Shown: positions 36,644 through 44,880 of the stretch, one piece after another
How the letters are laid out: every line of letters starts with the position of its first letter
Numbering within the stretch: position 1 is the first letter of the stretch
Assembly: GCF_019397265.1 (NCBI RefSeq)
Contig: NZ_CP068985.1
Location: 434,001-498,000 of the forward strand
Direction of reading: 5' to 3'
Length of the DNA stretch: 64,000 bases
Origin: Nonomuraea coxensis DSM 45129
GTDB taxonomy: Bacteria > Actinomycetota > Actinomycetes > Streptosporangiales > Streptosporangiaceae
Notes under the pieces: model-generated
What the model was told of the DNA's origin: nothing
The model's input: the letters and a program-made list of their open reading frames with translations, nothing else
Databases searched by the model: none
Made by a program: the position numbers and the translations under genes

Positions 36644-36929
36644 TCAGGCGCAGGCGTAGCCGGAGGGATAGGCGGTGTCGCCGTTCGGGCGGGTGGCCTG
36701 GAAACCGAAGGTCGTGGTGGCGGCGCCGGGGGCGAGGGCGCCCTTGCCGTAGCGGGAGCAGCCTGTGACGCCGGTCGCGTCCGCCCGGAGGATCGAGCCG
36801 CCCGACCGCGAGGGACGCGCGGACGTCGGCGCTCGCCGCCGGCGCCGCTCCAGGGAGCGTGAACGTCGCCGCCGCCGCCAGCGCGGCGACCACCGCGCGG
36901 AGCCGGGAACGGCCCAAGTTGATGATCAC
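36644..36929 (-). pseudogene. Small secreted protein with a one-base frameshift
   Basis: From GTG 36929, preceded by AAGGAGAG, the frame encodes a classical signal peptide (INLGRSRLRAVVAALAAAAT, then LPGAAPAASA) and DVRASLAVG. It then enters an Arg-rich frame. One base over gives GSILRADATGVTGCSRYGKG... ending QATRPNGDTAYPSGYACA and a stop at 36644. Removing one G from GTCGGGCGG (about 36800-36810) would restore a ~94-residue secreted protein with two cysteines. It is a recent pseudogene or a sequencing error. Confidence 0.55.
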
Positions 36930-37337
36930 CGGGCTCTCCTTCCGGGGGACGAGGGTCAGTGTGCGAAGGCGTGCGAAACATGTCAATGATTTTTCGAAAT
37001 ATTTCGGCGTGCCGACTGCTCTGCCTGGCCGGATCTGGGCCTGGGCAATGAAAGTTTCTTCGTCTAACCTGAGGTCAGCGGGCAGGCGTGAGACGGTCGC
37101 CGCCCGACCGAAACTTTCGGAGTCGCCGCGCGGGCGGAAATGGCGCGGTGACGGCGGCCGTATTGGTCAGGACATATTGACGTGTGTTCACTGCCGCCGG
37201 TAATTGCTTCGTCCGGCGACACCGGTGGCAATTTTCTTCGTCATTCCCGTGAACGCCGTGTTAATCGGCTGCTTTCACGCCGCGCAGGTGGACAGGGTGA
37301 ATAAGGCGGACGATATTGGGAGCAAGGAGGTTCATTC
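36930..37337. other. 408-bp non-coding region with three small palindromes
   Basis: No credible gene. The region is AT-richer than its surroundings and contains CGAAATATTTCG (36995-37006), GAAAGTTTC (37050-37058) and CCGAAACTTTCGG (37108-37120). All are built on GAAA/TTTC half-sites. It separates divergent genes (the secreted-peptide remnant and the VOC gene), so these may be operators. The VOC gene has a good AAGGAGG ribosome site at its right end. Confidence 0.5.
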
Positions 37338-37757
37338 ATGGAGGCACGCCTGGACCATCTCGTCTGCTGGGTCGCTGACCCGTTCGTCTCGCTGCGCTTC
37401 TACGAGCGGGTCGTCGGGTTGCCCGGGGTGCGGGCCGAGGAGTTCCGAGAAGGCAAGGCCGGGTTCCCGAGCGTCCGGGTCGCGCCCGAGACGATCCTCG
37501 ACCTCATGGCGTACGAGAGCGCCAGAGGCGTGGACGAGGGCACCGGGGTGCGGGGCGCCGCGGGGCATCCGCTCAACCACTTCTGCCTGGCGGTCGATCG
37601 CGAGGAATTCGACGCGCTCCAGGTGCGGCTCAAGCAGAACGAGGTCGAGGTCACCGGCACCGGAACGAACTCGTTCGGCGCGCGCGGAATCGCGCCGGAG
37701 ACGATTTATTTCGCCGATCCCGACGGCAATGTCATCGAGGTCCGATATTACGAGTGA
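37338..37757 (+). CDS. VOC (glyoxalase-like) protein
   Basis: A 139-residue vicinal-oxygen-chelate protein: LDHLVCWVADPFVSLRFYER and GLPGVRAEEF, then NHFCLAVDREEFDALQVRLK and TIYFADPDGNVIEVRYYE, where the final Glu is a usual metal ligand. It is more complete in metal-ligand pattern (H, H, E) than the VOC gene at 31583. Substrate unknown. Preceded by AAGGAGG at optimal distance. Confidence 0.85.
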   Translation: MEARLDHLVCWVADPFVSLRFYERVVGLPGVRAEEFREGKAGFPSVRVAPETILDLMAYESARGVDEGTGVRGAAGHPLNHFCLAVDREEFDALQVRLKQNEVEVTGTGTNSFGARGIAPETIYFADPDGNVIEVRYYE

Positions 37758-37815
37758 GCGCGGTGCCGTCCCGCCGGGAACGGAAGTTGTCGGCGGGCTC
37801 TGGTAGACAGGCCGC

Positions 37816-38187
37816 ATGGGTGTGAGCGTCGATGAGTTCCTGGAGATGCTGGACGAGCTGCCGGGGGTCAAGCTGAGCCACGGCGGCGACTGGATCGGCA
37901 TCAAGGTGCGTGACAAGGGCTTCGGCTACCTCTGGGAGAAGACCGAGACCGTCGGGCTCAAGGCCACCATCGAGGAGCAGCTCGCGATGGTGGCCGAGCG
38001 GCCCGAGGTGTTCGAGGCGCAGTTCACCGCGGGGCGCTTCGGCTGGGTGGTCGTGCACCTCGACCGCATCGACGCCGACGAACTGTTCGAGCTCGTGGCC
38101 GAGGCGTGGTGCCTGACGGCGCCGCGGCCGATGGTGGCGGAGTTCGAGGCGACCCACCCCATCGGACAACGGGTGCAGTCCGGGTAA
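37816..38187 (+). CDS. MmcQ/YjbR-family protein
   Basis: A 123-residue protein of the MmcQ/YjbR (CyaY-like fold) type: VSVDEFLEMLDELPGVKLSH, GLKATIEEQLAMVAERPEVF, then GWVVVHLDRIDADELFELVA and a C-terminal SYRLTAPR-like AWCLTAPRPM. Function unresolved in the family. Confidence 0.72.
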   Translation: MGVSVDEFLEMLDELPGVKLSHGGDWIGIKVRDKGFGYLWEKTETVGLKATIEEQLAMVAERPEVFEAQFTAGRFGWVVVHLDRIDADELFELVAEAWCLTAPRPMVAEFEATHPIGQRVQSG

Positions 38188-38198
38188 TCTCCGACATT

Positions 38199-38696
38199 GT
38201 GGCTATTTCGCTCTCCGATCAGGCATCCGGCCGCACCGTACGGCTGCGGGCGTGGCGGGAGAGCGACGCGCCGCTCGTGCTGCGCGCCTTCCGGGTCCCC
38301 GACCTGGCGGAGCAGAGCTCGCTGCCGGTGGTCACCCCGCAGGACGCGCTCGGCTGGATCGCGTCCTGGGACGGCGCCGGGCACGCCTTCGCCGTGACGG
38401 TCGGCGACGACGGGCCCGTCGTCGGCAACGTCGCGCTGACCGGCTCGCCCGGGCTTGAGGGCGCGTGGGTGTCCTACTGGGTGCTGCCCGAGGTGAGGCG
38501 GCTCGGGATCGCGGCGGCGGCCACCGACCGGCTGGCGCGGTGGGCGTTCGAGCGGCTCGGGATCCACCGGCTCAGGCTCGCGCACCGCACGGACAACCCG
38601 GCCTCCTGCCGGGTCGCGGCCAAGGCCGGTTTCCGCCCCGAGGGCGTCGAACGGCGGGACGGTTACGACGTGGAGTTCCACGCCCGGCACGGCTGA
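38199..38696 (+). CDS. GNAT N-acetyltransferase
   Basis: A 165-residue acetyltransferase with RTVRLRAWRESDAPLVLRAF at the start, VSYWVLPEVRRLGIAAAATD as the CoA loop and LAHRTDNPASCRVAAKAGFR near the end. The GTG at 38199 gives MAISLSDQ; upstream in-frame codons lie within the previous gene. Substrate unknown. Confidence 0.82.
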   Translation: MAISLSDQASGRTVRLRAWRESDAPLVLRAFRVPDLAEQSSLPVVTPQDALGWIASWDGAGHAFAVTVGDDGPVVGNVALTGSPGLEGAWVSYWVLPEVRRLGIAAAATDRLARWAFERLGIHRLRLAHRTDNPASCRVAAKAGFRPEGVERRDGYDVEFHARHG

Positions 38697-38720
38697 GCGC
38701 GTCCGGGGGCGCGGTCGCGG

Positions 38721-39128
38721 GTGAAGGGGCCGCTGATCTACCCTTTTCTGGTGGACAGCGAGAGTCTGGCCGCGGCCGCCCTCCTGGCGGCGCTGAGCCG
38801 GACGGTGGAGATCTTCGCCGGGTTACGGCATCCCTTCGTCCGGCACGAGCACGTCTCCACCTTCTTCCCGCCCGCCGGCGTCCGCGTCGGCATCGCCTTC
38901 GTGCTGCCCGACGGCCGCGAGGTGCGCTTCGAGGTCTCCGTCGCCGCCGCCGGCGACGTCTTCCACGTCGAGGGCTCGATCACCGCCGAGAGCGAGACGC
39001 TGCTCGACCTGCCGCGCAAGGCCCTGCCCGACGTCCTGGACGCAATCGCCGTCCTCGACGACTACGCGAGCGACGTCGCCGAGGCCGCGAACCGCACGAT
39101 CGACCGGTTGCTGGAGGAGATCGCCTGA
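38721..39128 (+). CDS. Hypothetical protein
   Basis: A 135-residue soluble acidic protein, not recognised. It has helix LLAALSRTVEIFAGLRHPF, an anti-parallel strand set VRVGIAFVLPDGREVRFEVS / GDVFHVEGSITAESETLL, and C-terminal helix DVLDAIAVLDDYASDVAEAA. Start could be GTG 38721 or a GTG ten codons in (DSESL). Balanced codon use suggests a real gene. Confidence 0.6.
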   Translation: MKGPLIYPFLVDSESLAAAALLAALSRTVEIFAGLRHPFVRHEHVSTFFPPAGVRVGIAFVLPDGREVRFEVSVAAAGDVFHVEGSITAESETLLDLPRKALPDVLDAIAVLDDYASDVAEAANRTIDRLLEEIA

Positions 39129-39145
39129 CCCCGTTCCGGAATCGA

Positions 39146-39175
39146 TTGGACTTCATTGTCTGGTTGTCTGACAAT
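39146..39175 (+). promoter_or_regulatory. Promoter and FadR/GntR-type operator of the EamA gene
   Basis: TTGTCTGACAA (39164-39174) fits the FadR-subfamily consensus TNGTNNNACNA. It overlaps a GACAAT -10 (39170-39175); TTGGAC (39146-39151) is a -35 with 18-bp spacing. The ATG is only 6 nt past the -10, so a leaderless mRNA is likely. A FadR/FCD regulator is encoded just after the target gene, so it probably controls this site. Confidence 0.65.
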
Positions 39176-39181
39176 GAGGGC

Positions 39182-40096
39182 ATGAGGAACGGACCTGTCG
39201 CCGTGGTCGCCGCCGCCGTGCTCTGGGGGACGGCCGGCACCGCGGGCCTGCTCGTCTCCGCCGACAGCGTGGCGCTCGCCGCCGCCCGGCTCGTCGTCGG
39301 CGGCGCGGCCCTGGCGCTGATGGCCGGGTCCGGCATCCGGCGGGTGCTGAGCCCGGGGCTGCTGCTCGGGGCCGTGGCGGTGGCGGCGTACCAGCTCTGC
39401 TTCTTCGCCGCCGTGGCGCGGACGGGCGTCGCGATCGGCACCGTGGTGGCGATCGGCAGCGGGCCCGTCTTCACCGGGCTGCTGTCCTGGCTGCTGCACC
39501 GGCGGCGGCCGAGCCGCCGCTGGGCGGCGGCCACGGCCGCGGCGATCTGCGGCTGCGCGGCGCTCATCGTCGGCGGCGGCGTCCAGGCGGCCGGATCGAC
39601 GTCGGGACAGGTGGTGTCCGGGGTGCTGTTCGCGCTGCTCGGCGGCCTGCTCTACGCCTTCTACGCGGTCACGGCGGCCCGCGCCATCGGCGCCGGCGGC
39701 GAGTCGAACGCCGTCATGGGCGCCATGTTCGGCGGCGCGGCGCTGATCATGCTGCCGGTGCTCGTCGTCAACGGCGGCGTCGGCTGGGAGCCGCGGGGCC
39801 TGGTCGCGGTGCTCTACCTGGGCCTGGGGACGACGGCGCTGTCCTACTTCCTGTACGGGCGGGGGCTGCGCACCACGCCGGTGGCCACGGCGGCCACGCT
39901 CGCGCTGGCCGAGCCGGCCGTGGCCGCGCTGCTGGGGGTCGCGGTGCTCGGCGAGCGCCTGGCGCCGGTGTCGGTCGCCGGGCTGGTGCTGCTCGCGCTC
40001 AGCCTGGCCGCGGTGGCGGTCCCCGAGAAGGCGGCGCGGCCGGAGGTCCGCGTACCGGCGGAGGCGGGCGCCTCGGGCGTGCCGGAACGGCGTTAG
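39182..40096 (+). CDS. EamA/DMT-family transporter
   Basis: A 304-residue protein of about ten helices in two EamA repeats (VVAAAVLWGTAGTAGLLVS... and LLGGLLYAFYAVTAARAIGA...). LGTTALSYFLYGRGLRTTPV and LAEPAVAALLGVAVLGERL are typical C-terminal repeat motifs. It is a metabolite exporter of unknown substrate. The next gene, 10 bp downstream, encodes a GntR regulator whose type of operator overlaps this gene's promoter. Confidence 0.87.
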   Translation: MRNGPVAVVAAAVLWGTAGTAGLLVSADSVALAAARLVVGGAALALMAGSGIRRVLSPGLLLGAVAVAAYQLCFFAAVARTGVAIGTVVAIGSGPVFTGLLSWLLHRRRPSRRWAAATAAAICGCAALIVGGGVQAAGSTSGQVVSGVLFALLGGLLYAFYAVTAARAIGAGGESNAVMGAMFGGAALIMLPVLVVNGGVGWEPRGLVAVLYLGLGTTALSYFLYGRGLRTTPVATAATLALAEPAVAALLGVAVLGERLAPVSVAGLVLLALSLAAVAVPEKAARPEVRVPAEAGASGVPERR

Positions 40097-40106
40097 AGTC
40101 GCAGGC

Positions 40107-40733
40107 GTGACGTTGCCCCTCAGACCCGTCTCCACCGTCGGGGCGCTCGCCGACGCCCTGCGCAGCAGGGTGCTCTCGGGCGAGATCGCGCCCGGCACCC
40201 CGCTGCCCGAGCAGGAGCTCGCCGCCTCCTACGGGGTCGCGAGGCCCACCGTCCGCGAGGCGCTGGCCGTCCTGGTGCACGAGGGGCTGCTCAGGCGGGA
40301 GCGCAACCGCAGCGCGTACGTCCCCGAGGTGACGCTCGCGGACCTCGACGACCTGATGTACGTCCGCCGCCCGCTGGAGGACCTGATGGCGCGGGCCGTG
40401 GCCGGCCGGCGGGTGCCGGAGGCGGAGGCGGCGCTGCGGCGCATGGCGGCGCTGCCGGCCGAGGCGGTCTGGTCGGAGACCGTGGCCGAGCACATGGCGC
40501 TGCACGAGGCGCTGATCGAGGCCGTCGGCAGCCCGCGGCTGGAGCGGCTCTACGGCGTGCTGGCGGCCGAGACCCGGCTGGGGCTGGTCCGCCTGCGCGA
40601 GGTCTACGAGGACCGGGACGTGCTCGTGCGCGAGCACCGCGGGCTGCTGGACGCGATCGCCGGCGGCACCGCCGAGGAGGCGAGGGCGGCGGTGGCCGCG
40701 CATCTCAGCCATTCCTGGGGCGGCGGCGCCTGA
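40107..40733 (+). CDS. GntR/FadR-family (FCD domain) regulator
   Basis: A 208-residue regulator. Residues ~10-70 are the GntR winged helix (LADALRSRVLSGEIAPGTPL, then EQELAASYGVARPTVREALA). The all-helical FCD ligand domain follows with YVRRPLEDLMARAVA, MALHEALIEAVGSPRL and REHRGLLDAIAGGTAEEARA, including His residues of the metal site. Likely controls the EamA gene before it. GTG start. Confidence 0.87.
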   Translation: MTLPLRPVSTVGALADALRSRVLSGEIAPGTPLPEQELAASYGVARPTVREALAVLVHEGLLRRERNRSAYVPEVTLADLDDLMYVRRPLEDLMARAVAGRRVPEAEAALRRMAALPAEAVWSETVAEHMALHEALIEAVGSPRLERLYGVLAAETRLGLVRLREVYEDRDVLVREHRGLLDAIAGGTAEEARAAVAAHLSHSWGGGA

Positions 40734-40803
40734 CGCGGCGCTTCGTGCGCCATTGCGTGCGAACCCTTGCGGGACGGCCATGGAACTCGCAAGAATCGCG
40801 GCC

Positions 40804-41154
40804 ATGCACGGCAATCCGATGCCGGACTCCTACGTGTACGTCACGGAAGAGGGCGTCACCCGTCATTACGCGGACGGGAGCGTCGAGGCCCTCGCGTGGG
40901 AGGACGTCGTGGAGGTCCGTGTCGTCACCGAGTCCGGCGAGGACGTCCTTTTCATCCTGCTCGACCGCGACGGCGAGGGTTGTGTCGTGCCCCGCTCCGC
41001 CACGGACGCCACGTTCCTCGCCCGGCTGCGCTACCTGCCGGACTTCGACCTCGACCGGCTGACGCACGCGGCCGACTCCGCGCACGACGGGGTCGTGGTC
41101 GTCTGGCGCAGCCCGGATCCGCCGTCGGCGCTGCCTGACCTCGAATACGACTAG
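40804..41154 (+). CDS. Hypothetical protein
   Basis: A 116-residue acidic protein: DSYVYVTEEGVTRHYADGSV, ALAWEDVVEVRVVTESGEDV, then LFILLDRDGEGCVVPRSATD and LPDFDLDRLTHA. The pattern of short strands resembles small PH-like proteins of actinobacteria, but no family was recognised. Start uncertain between ATG 40804 and ATG 40819. It ends just before the exopolysaccharide leader region. Confidence 0.6.
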   Translation: MHGNPMPDSYVYVTEEGVTRHYADGSVEALAWEDVVEVRVVTESGEDVLFILLDRDGEGCVVPRSATDATFLARLRYLPDFDLDRLTHAADSAHDGVVVVWRSPDPPSALPDLEYD

Positions 41155-41155
41155 A

Positions 41156-41290
41156 GCGTCCATCAACCGGCAAACTGCCGAAATGTCGCCGTAAACCTCC
41201 TAAATCCCTCTTGTGGACCGCTGCACCAAATGGAGCGTTCCGTCAACCCCTCGGCGTCCCCATCAAACGTCCGATTGTGGACGGTTGATG
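41156..41290. promoter_or_regulatory. Iterated motif and hairpin in the exopolysaccharide cluster leader
   Basis: The 266-bp gap before the first exopolysaccharide gene repeats a motif three times: GCGTCCATCAACCGG (41156-41170), GCGTTCCGTCAACCCC (41235-41250) and GCGTCCCCATCAAACG (41254-41269). The last forms a 12-bp hairpin with one mismatch, CATCAAACGTCC-GATTGT-GGACGGTTGATG (41261-41290). Spaced copies suggest a regulator binding several sites. The right part (41291-41420) has a TCTTTAATCTTTA direct repeat and no clear -10. Confidence 0.5.
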
Positions 41291-41420
41291 CCATTCCCCA
41301 TGGTGGAGCCGATCTTTAATCTTTAGTGGGGGCCGCCGCCCTTATGAGGGGGTTTTGTCAACCCATGTGGTGATTGGGACGTCACGTTAACAAGGAGCAC
41401 GGAGTTCACAGGGTGGTGCT

Positions 41421-42878
41421 ATGAGGGTGGGGACCGGGGAGTCCGCTGTCGTGCTCCTCAGAGCCGCGCCACGCCGTGCGTCCAGCATCTGGACGCGGGC
41501 GTACCTGCGGCTGCTGCTGTACGGGGACACGACCTGCGCGCTGCTCGCCTGCGTCTGCGTGCTGGGCGCGCGACTGCTGGGCGGGGCGTTCATCCCCTGG
41601 GTGGAGTATCTGCTGGGGTTCGGCCTGGTCGCCGGCTGGCCCATGGCCCTCGCGATGGGCGGCGCCTACCGCCAGCGCGCCAACGGCGAGGGCACCGAGG
41701 AGTTCAAGGCCGTCTTCAACGGCGGCGTCGGGTTGATGGCCACCGTCGCCATCATGGCCTACGCCACCCAGACCGCGATCGCCCGCAGCTTCGTGATGGC
41801 GATGCTGCCGCTGGCCCTGGCCGCCACGCTGGGCTTCCGCTTCAGGATGCGCAAGCGCCTGCACCGCAGGCGGGCCGTCGGCGACTACATGCGCCAGGTC
41901 ATCGCGGTCGGGCACCGGGAGTCGATCATCGATCTGGTGATCCAGTTCAGGCGGCAGCCGTACCACGGCATGCGGGTCGTGGGCGCCTGCCTGCCGCCCG
42001 ACCACGACCTCGACGCCGACCTCGACGGCGTGCCGGTGCTCGGCACGTTCGGGGACGTGGCGCGGGTGGCCGAGCGGGAGCGCGCCGACGCGGTCGCGGT
42101 GCTGGCCTGCCCCGAGCTGGACGGCGCGGCGCTGCGCCGGCTCGCGTGGAGCCTGGAGACCGCCCGCACCGACCTGTTCGTCGCCCCGGCGCTGCTCGAC
42201 GTGGCCGGGCCGCGCATCAGCATCAGGCCGGTCGCGGGGATGCCGCTGCTGCACGTGGAGCATCCCGAGTTCGACGGCACCAAGCAGCTCGTCAAGACCG
42301 TCTTCGACCGGCTGGTGGCGGCGCTCGCGCTGCTGCTGCTCGCCCTGCCGCTGCTCGGCATCGCGCTGCTGATCCGCCTCACCAGCCCCGGCCCGGCGTT
42401 CTTCCACCAGACGCGGGTCGGCAAGGGCGGCACGGAGTTCCGCCTGGTGAAGTTCCGGACGATGGTCGCCGACGCCGAGCGGCTGAAGGGCGCGCTGCTC
42501 GACTCCAACGACTTCGACGGCGTGCTGTTCAAGATGCGGAACGATCCAAGGATCACCGCCGTGGGCGCGTTCCTCAGGAAATACTCCGTCGACGAGCTGC
42601 CCCAGCTCCTCAATGTCCTGCGCGGCGAGATGTCTCTCGTCGGCCCGCGCCCGCCGCTGCCGCGGGAGGTCGCCGAGTACGGCACCGACGTGCGCCGCCG
42701 TCTCGTCGTCAAGCCGGGGATGACCGGGCTCTGGCAGGTCAGCGGCCGTTCCGACCTGACGTGGGAGGAGTCCGTACGGCTCGACCTGCGCTACGTCGAG
42801 AACTGGTCGCTCATCCTCGACCTGCAGATCCTGTGGAAGACCTGGTCCGTCGTCACCCGTGGAGAAGGGGCGTACTAG
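41421..42878 (+). CDS. Exopolysaccharide polyprenyl-phosphate sugar-1-phosphate transferase
   Basis: A 485-residue initiating transferase. The N-terminal ~110 residues hold four membrane helices; a Rossmann-like middle (VIAVGHRESIIDLV... ) follows; a further helix near residue 300 leads into the catalytic domain with RVGKGGTEFRLVKFRTMVAD, YSVDELPQLLNVLRGEMSLV, GPRPPLPREV and PGMTGLWQVSGRSDL. This is the PNPT-independent (PHPT/WbaP-like) class that starts repeat units on undecaprenyl phosphate. First gene of the cluster. Confidence 0.92.
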   Translation: MRVGTGESAVVLLRAAPRRASSIWTRAYLRLLLYGDTTCALLACVCVLGARLLGGAFIPWVEYLLGFGLVAGWPMALAMGGAYRQRANGEGTEEFKAVFNGGVGLMATVAIMAYATQTAIARSFVMAMLPLALAATLGFRFRMRKRLHRRRAVGDYMRQVIAVGHRESIIDLVIQFRRQPYHGMRVVGACLPPDHDLDADLDGVPVLGTFGDVARVAERERADAVAVLACPELDGAALRRLAWSLETARTDLFVAPALLDVAGPRISIRPVAGMPLLHVEHPEFDGTKQLVKTVFDRLVAALALLLLALPLLGIALLIRLTSPGPAFFHQTRVGKGGTEFRLVKFRTMVADAERLKGALLDSNDFDGVLFKMRNDPRITAVGAFLRKYSVDELPQLLNVLRGEMSLVGPRPPLPREVAEYGTDVRRRLVVKPGMTGLWQVSGRSDLTWEESVRLDLRYVENWSLILDLQILWKTWSVVTRGEGAY

Positions 42879-42880
42879 CG

Positions 42881-43948
42881 GTGAAAGCACTCGTGCTCGC
42901 CGGGGGGTCGGGCACACGGCTTCGGCCGATCACGCACACCTCGGCCAAGCAGCTCGTGCCGGTCGCCAACAAACCGGTGCTGTTCTACGGCCTGGAGGCC
43001 ATCGCCGCCGCCGGGATCGTCGAGCTGGGGCTGGTGGTCGGCGACACCCACGCCGAGATCGAGGCGGCCGTGGGCGACGGCTCGGCGTTCGGGCTGCAGG
43101 TGACGTACCTGCGGCAGGAGGCGCCGCTCGGGCTGGCGCACGGCGTGCTGATCGCCCGCGACTACCTGGGCGACGACGACTTCGTGATGTACCTGGGCGA
43201 CAACTTCGTGGTCGGCGGCATCAACGACCTGGTGGAGCGCTTCGCCCGGGAACGGCCGGCCGCCCAGATCATGCTCACCCGGGTGGGCGATCCGCGCCAG
43301 TTCGGCGTCGCCGAGCTGGACGCCGCCGGCCGGGTCATCGGGCTGGAGGAGAAACCCGAGCGGCCGAAGAGCGACCTCGCGCTGGTGGGCGTCTACCTGT
43401 TCAGCCCGGCGGTGCACGCGGCGGTGGCCGAGCTGAAGCCGTCCTGGCGGGGCGAGCTGGAGATCACCGACGCCATCCAGTGGCTCATCGAGGCCGGGCT
43501 GCGGGTGGAGTCCTCGGTGATCTCCGGCTACTGGAAGGACACCGGCAACGTCACCGACATGCTGGAGGTCAACCGGCTCGTCCTGGAATCGGTCGAGCCG
43601 CGCGTCAGCGGGTACGTCGACGCGGCCAGCGAGCTGGTCGGCCGGGTCGTCGTCGAGCGGGGCGCCACGGTCGAGCGCTCCCGCGTCGTCGGCCCGGCGA
43701 TCATCGGCGAGCGCGCCCGCGTCCGCGACAGCTACGTCGGCCCCTCCACCTCGCTCGGGGCCGACTGCGCGCTCGCCGACGCCGAGATCGAGTACTCGAT
43801 CGTCATGCCCGGGGCCTCCATCTCGGGGGTGGGCCGCGTGGAGTCCTCGCTCATCGGCCACGACGTCGAGGTGACGCCCGCGCCCAACACGCCCCGAGCC
43901 CACCGCCTGGTGCTCGGCGATCACAGCAAGGTACAGATTTCCACATGA
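42881..43948 (+). CDS. rmlA: Glucose-1-phosphate thymidylyltransferase, long form
   Basis: A 355-residue nucleotidyltransferase that makes dTDP-glucose. ALVLAGGSGTRLRPITHTSA, KQLVPVANKPVLFYGLEAIA and LGDNFVVGGINDLVERF are the substrate-binding blocks. The C-terminal ~110 residues form left-handed beta-helix repeats (VVVERGATVERSRVVGPAII), as in the StrD-like long forms of actinomycetes, unlike the ~290-residue enterobacterial RmlA. GTG start; ATGA overlap with rmlB. Confidence 0.9.
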   Translation: MKALVLAGGSGTRLRPITHTSAKQLVPVANKPVLFYGLEAIAAAGIVELGLVVGDTHAEIEAAVGDGSAFGLQVTYLRQEAPLGLAHGVLIARDYLGDDDFVMYLGDNFVVGGINDLVERFARERPAAQIMLTRVGDPRQFGVAELDAAGRVIGLEEKPERPKSDLALVGVYLFSPAVHAAVAELKPSWRGELEITDAIQWLIEAGLRVESSVISGYWKDTGNVTDMLEVNRLVLESVEPRVSGYVDAASELVGRVVVERGATVERSRVVGPAIIGERARVRDSYVGPSTSLGADCALADAEIEYSIVMPGASISGVGRVESSLIGHDVEVTPAPNTPRAHRLVLGDHSKVQIST

Positions 43949-44880
43949 CCAGAGTCCTGGTGACGGGCGGCGCGGGGTTCATCGGCTCGCACTTCGCCCG
44001 AAGCCTCCACGACGTGTACGTCACCGTCCTCGACAAGCTCACCTACGCGGGTGACCGGGCCAACCTCCAGGGCGTCAGGCACGACTTCGTGCACGGCGAC
44101 ATCTGCGACGCCGACCTGCTCGCGCGGGTCGTGCCCGGCCACGACCTGGTGGTCAACTTCGCCGCCGAGTCCCACGTCGACCGCTCGATCGCGGGCGCGG
44201 CGGAGTTCATGCGCACCAACGCGCTCGGCACCCAGACGCTGCTCCAGGCGTGCCTGGAGGCCGGGGTGCCGAAGGTGGTGCAGGTGTCCACCGACGAGGT
44301 CTACGGCTCCATCGACATCGGCTCGTGGGACGAGTCGGCGCCGGTCCGGCCGCGCTCGCCGTACGCGGCGTCCAAGGCGGGCGGCGACCTCATCGCCCGC
44401 GCGTACGCGGTGACGTACGGGCTGGACGTCTCGATCACCCGCTGCGGCAACAACTACGGCCCCGGCCAGTACCCGGAGAAGATCATCCCGCTGTTCGTGA
44501 CGCGGCTGCTGCGCGGCGAGAAGGTCCCGCTGTACGGCGACGGCGGCAACGTCCGCGACTGGATCCACGTCCACGACCACTGCGCCGGCATCCGGCTCGT
44601 GGCCGAGAAGGGCGCGCCCGGCGAGGTCTACCACATCGCGGGCACGGCCGAGCTGACCAACAGGGAGCTGACCGGACGCCTGCTGGAGGCGTGCGGCCGC
44701 GACTGGGACCTGGTCGAGCACGTGGCGGACCGCAAGGGCCACGACCGCAGGTACTCGCTGGACGACAGCAAGCTCAGGGCGCTCGGCTACCGCCCGGAGA
44801 TCCCGTTCGAGCAGGGGCTCAAGGACACCGTCCGCTGGTACGCCGAGCACCGGGACCGGTGGGACCGGGAGGACCGATGA
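43945..44880 (+). CDS. rmlB: dTDP-glucose 4,6-dehydratase
   Basis: A 311-residue extended SDR. NAD motif VTGGAGFIGSHFARSL, the family block AAESHVDRSIAGAAEFMRTN, VSTDEVYGSID (catalytic Thr, Asp, Glu), YAASKAGGD (Tyr-x3-Lys) and TRCGNNYGPGQYPEKIIPLF. Forms dTDP-4-keto-6-deoxyglucose. Slightly shorter than the usual ~325-355. Confidence 0.93.
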   Translation: MTRVLVTGGAGFIGSHFARSLHDVYVTVLDKLTYAGDRANLQGVRHDFVHGDICDADLLARVVPGHDLVVNFAAESHVDRSIAGAAEFMRTNALGTQTLLQACLEAGVPKVVQVSTDEVYGSIDIGSWDESAPVRPRSPYAASKAGGDLIARAYAVTYGLDVSITRCGNNYGPGQYPEKIIPLFVTRLLRGEKVPLYGDGGNVRDWIHVHDHCAGIRLVAEKGAPGEVYHIAGTAELTNRELTGRLLEACGRDWDLVEHVADRKGHDRRYSLDDSKLRALGYRPEIPFEQGLKDTVRWYAEHRDRWDREDR

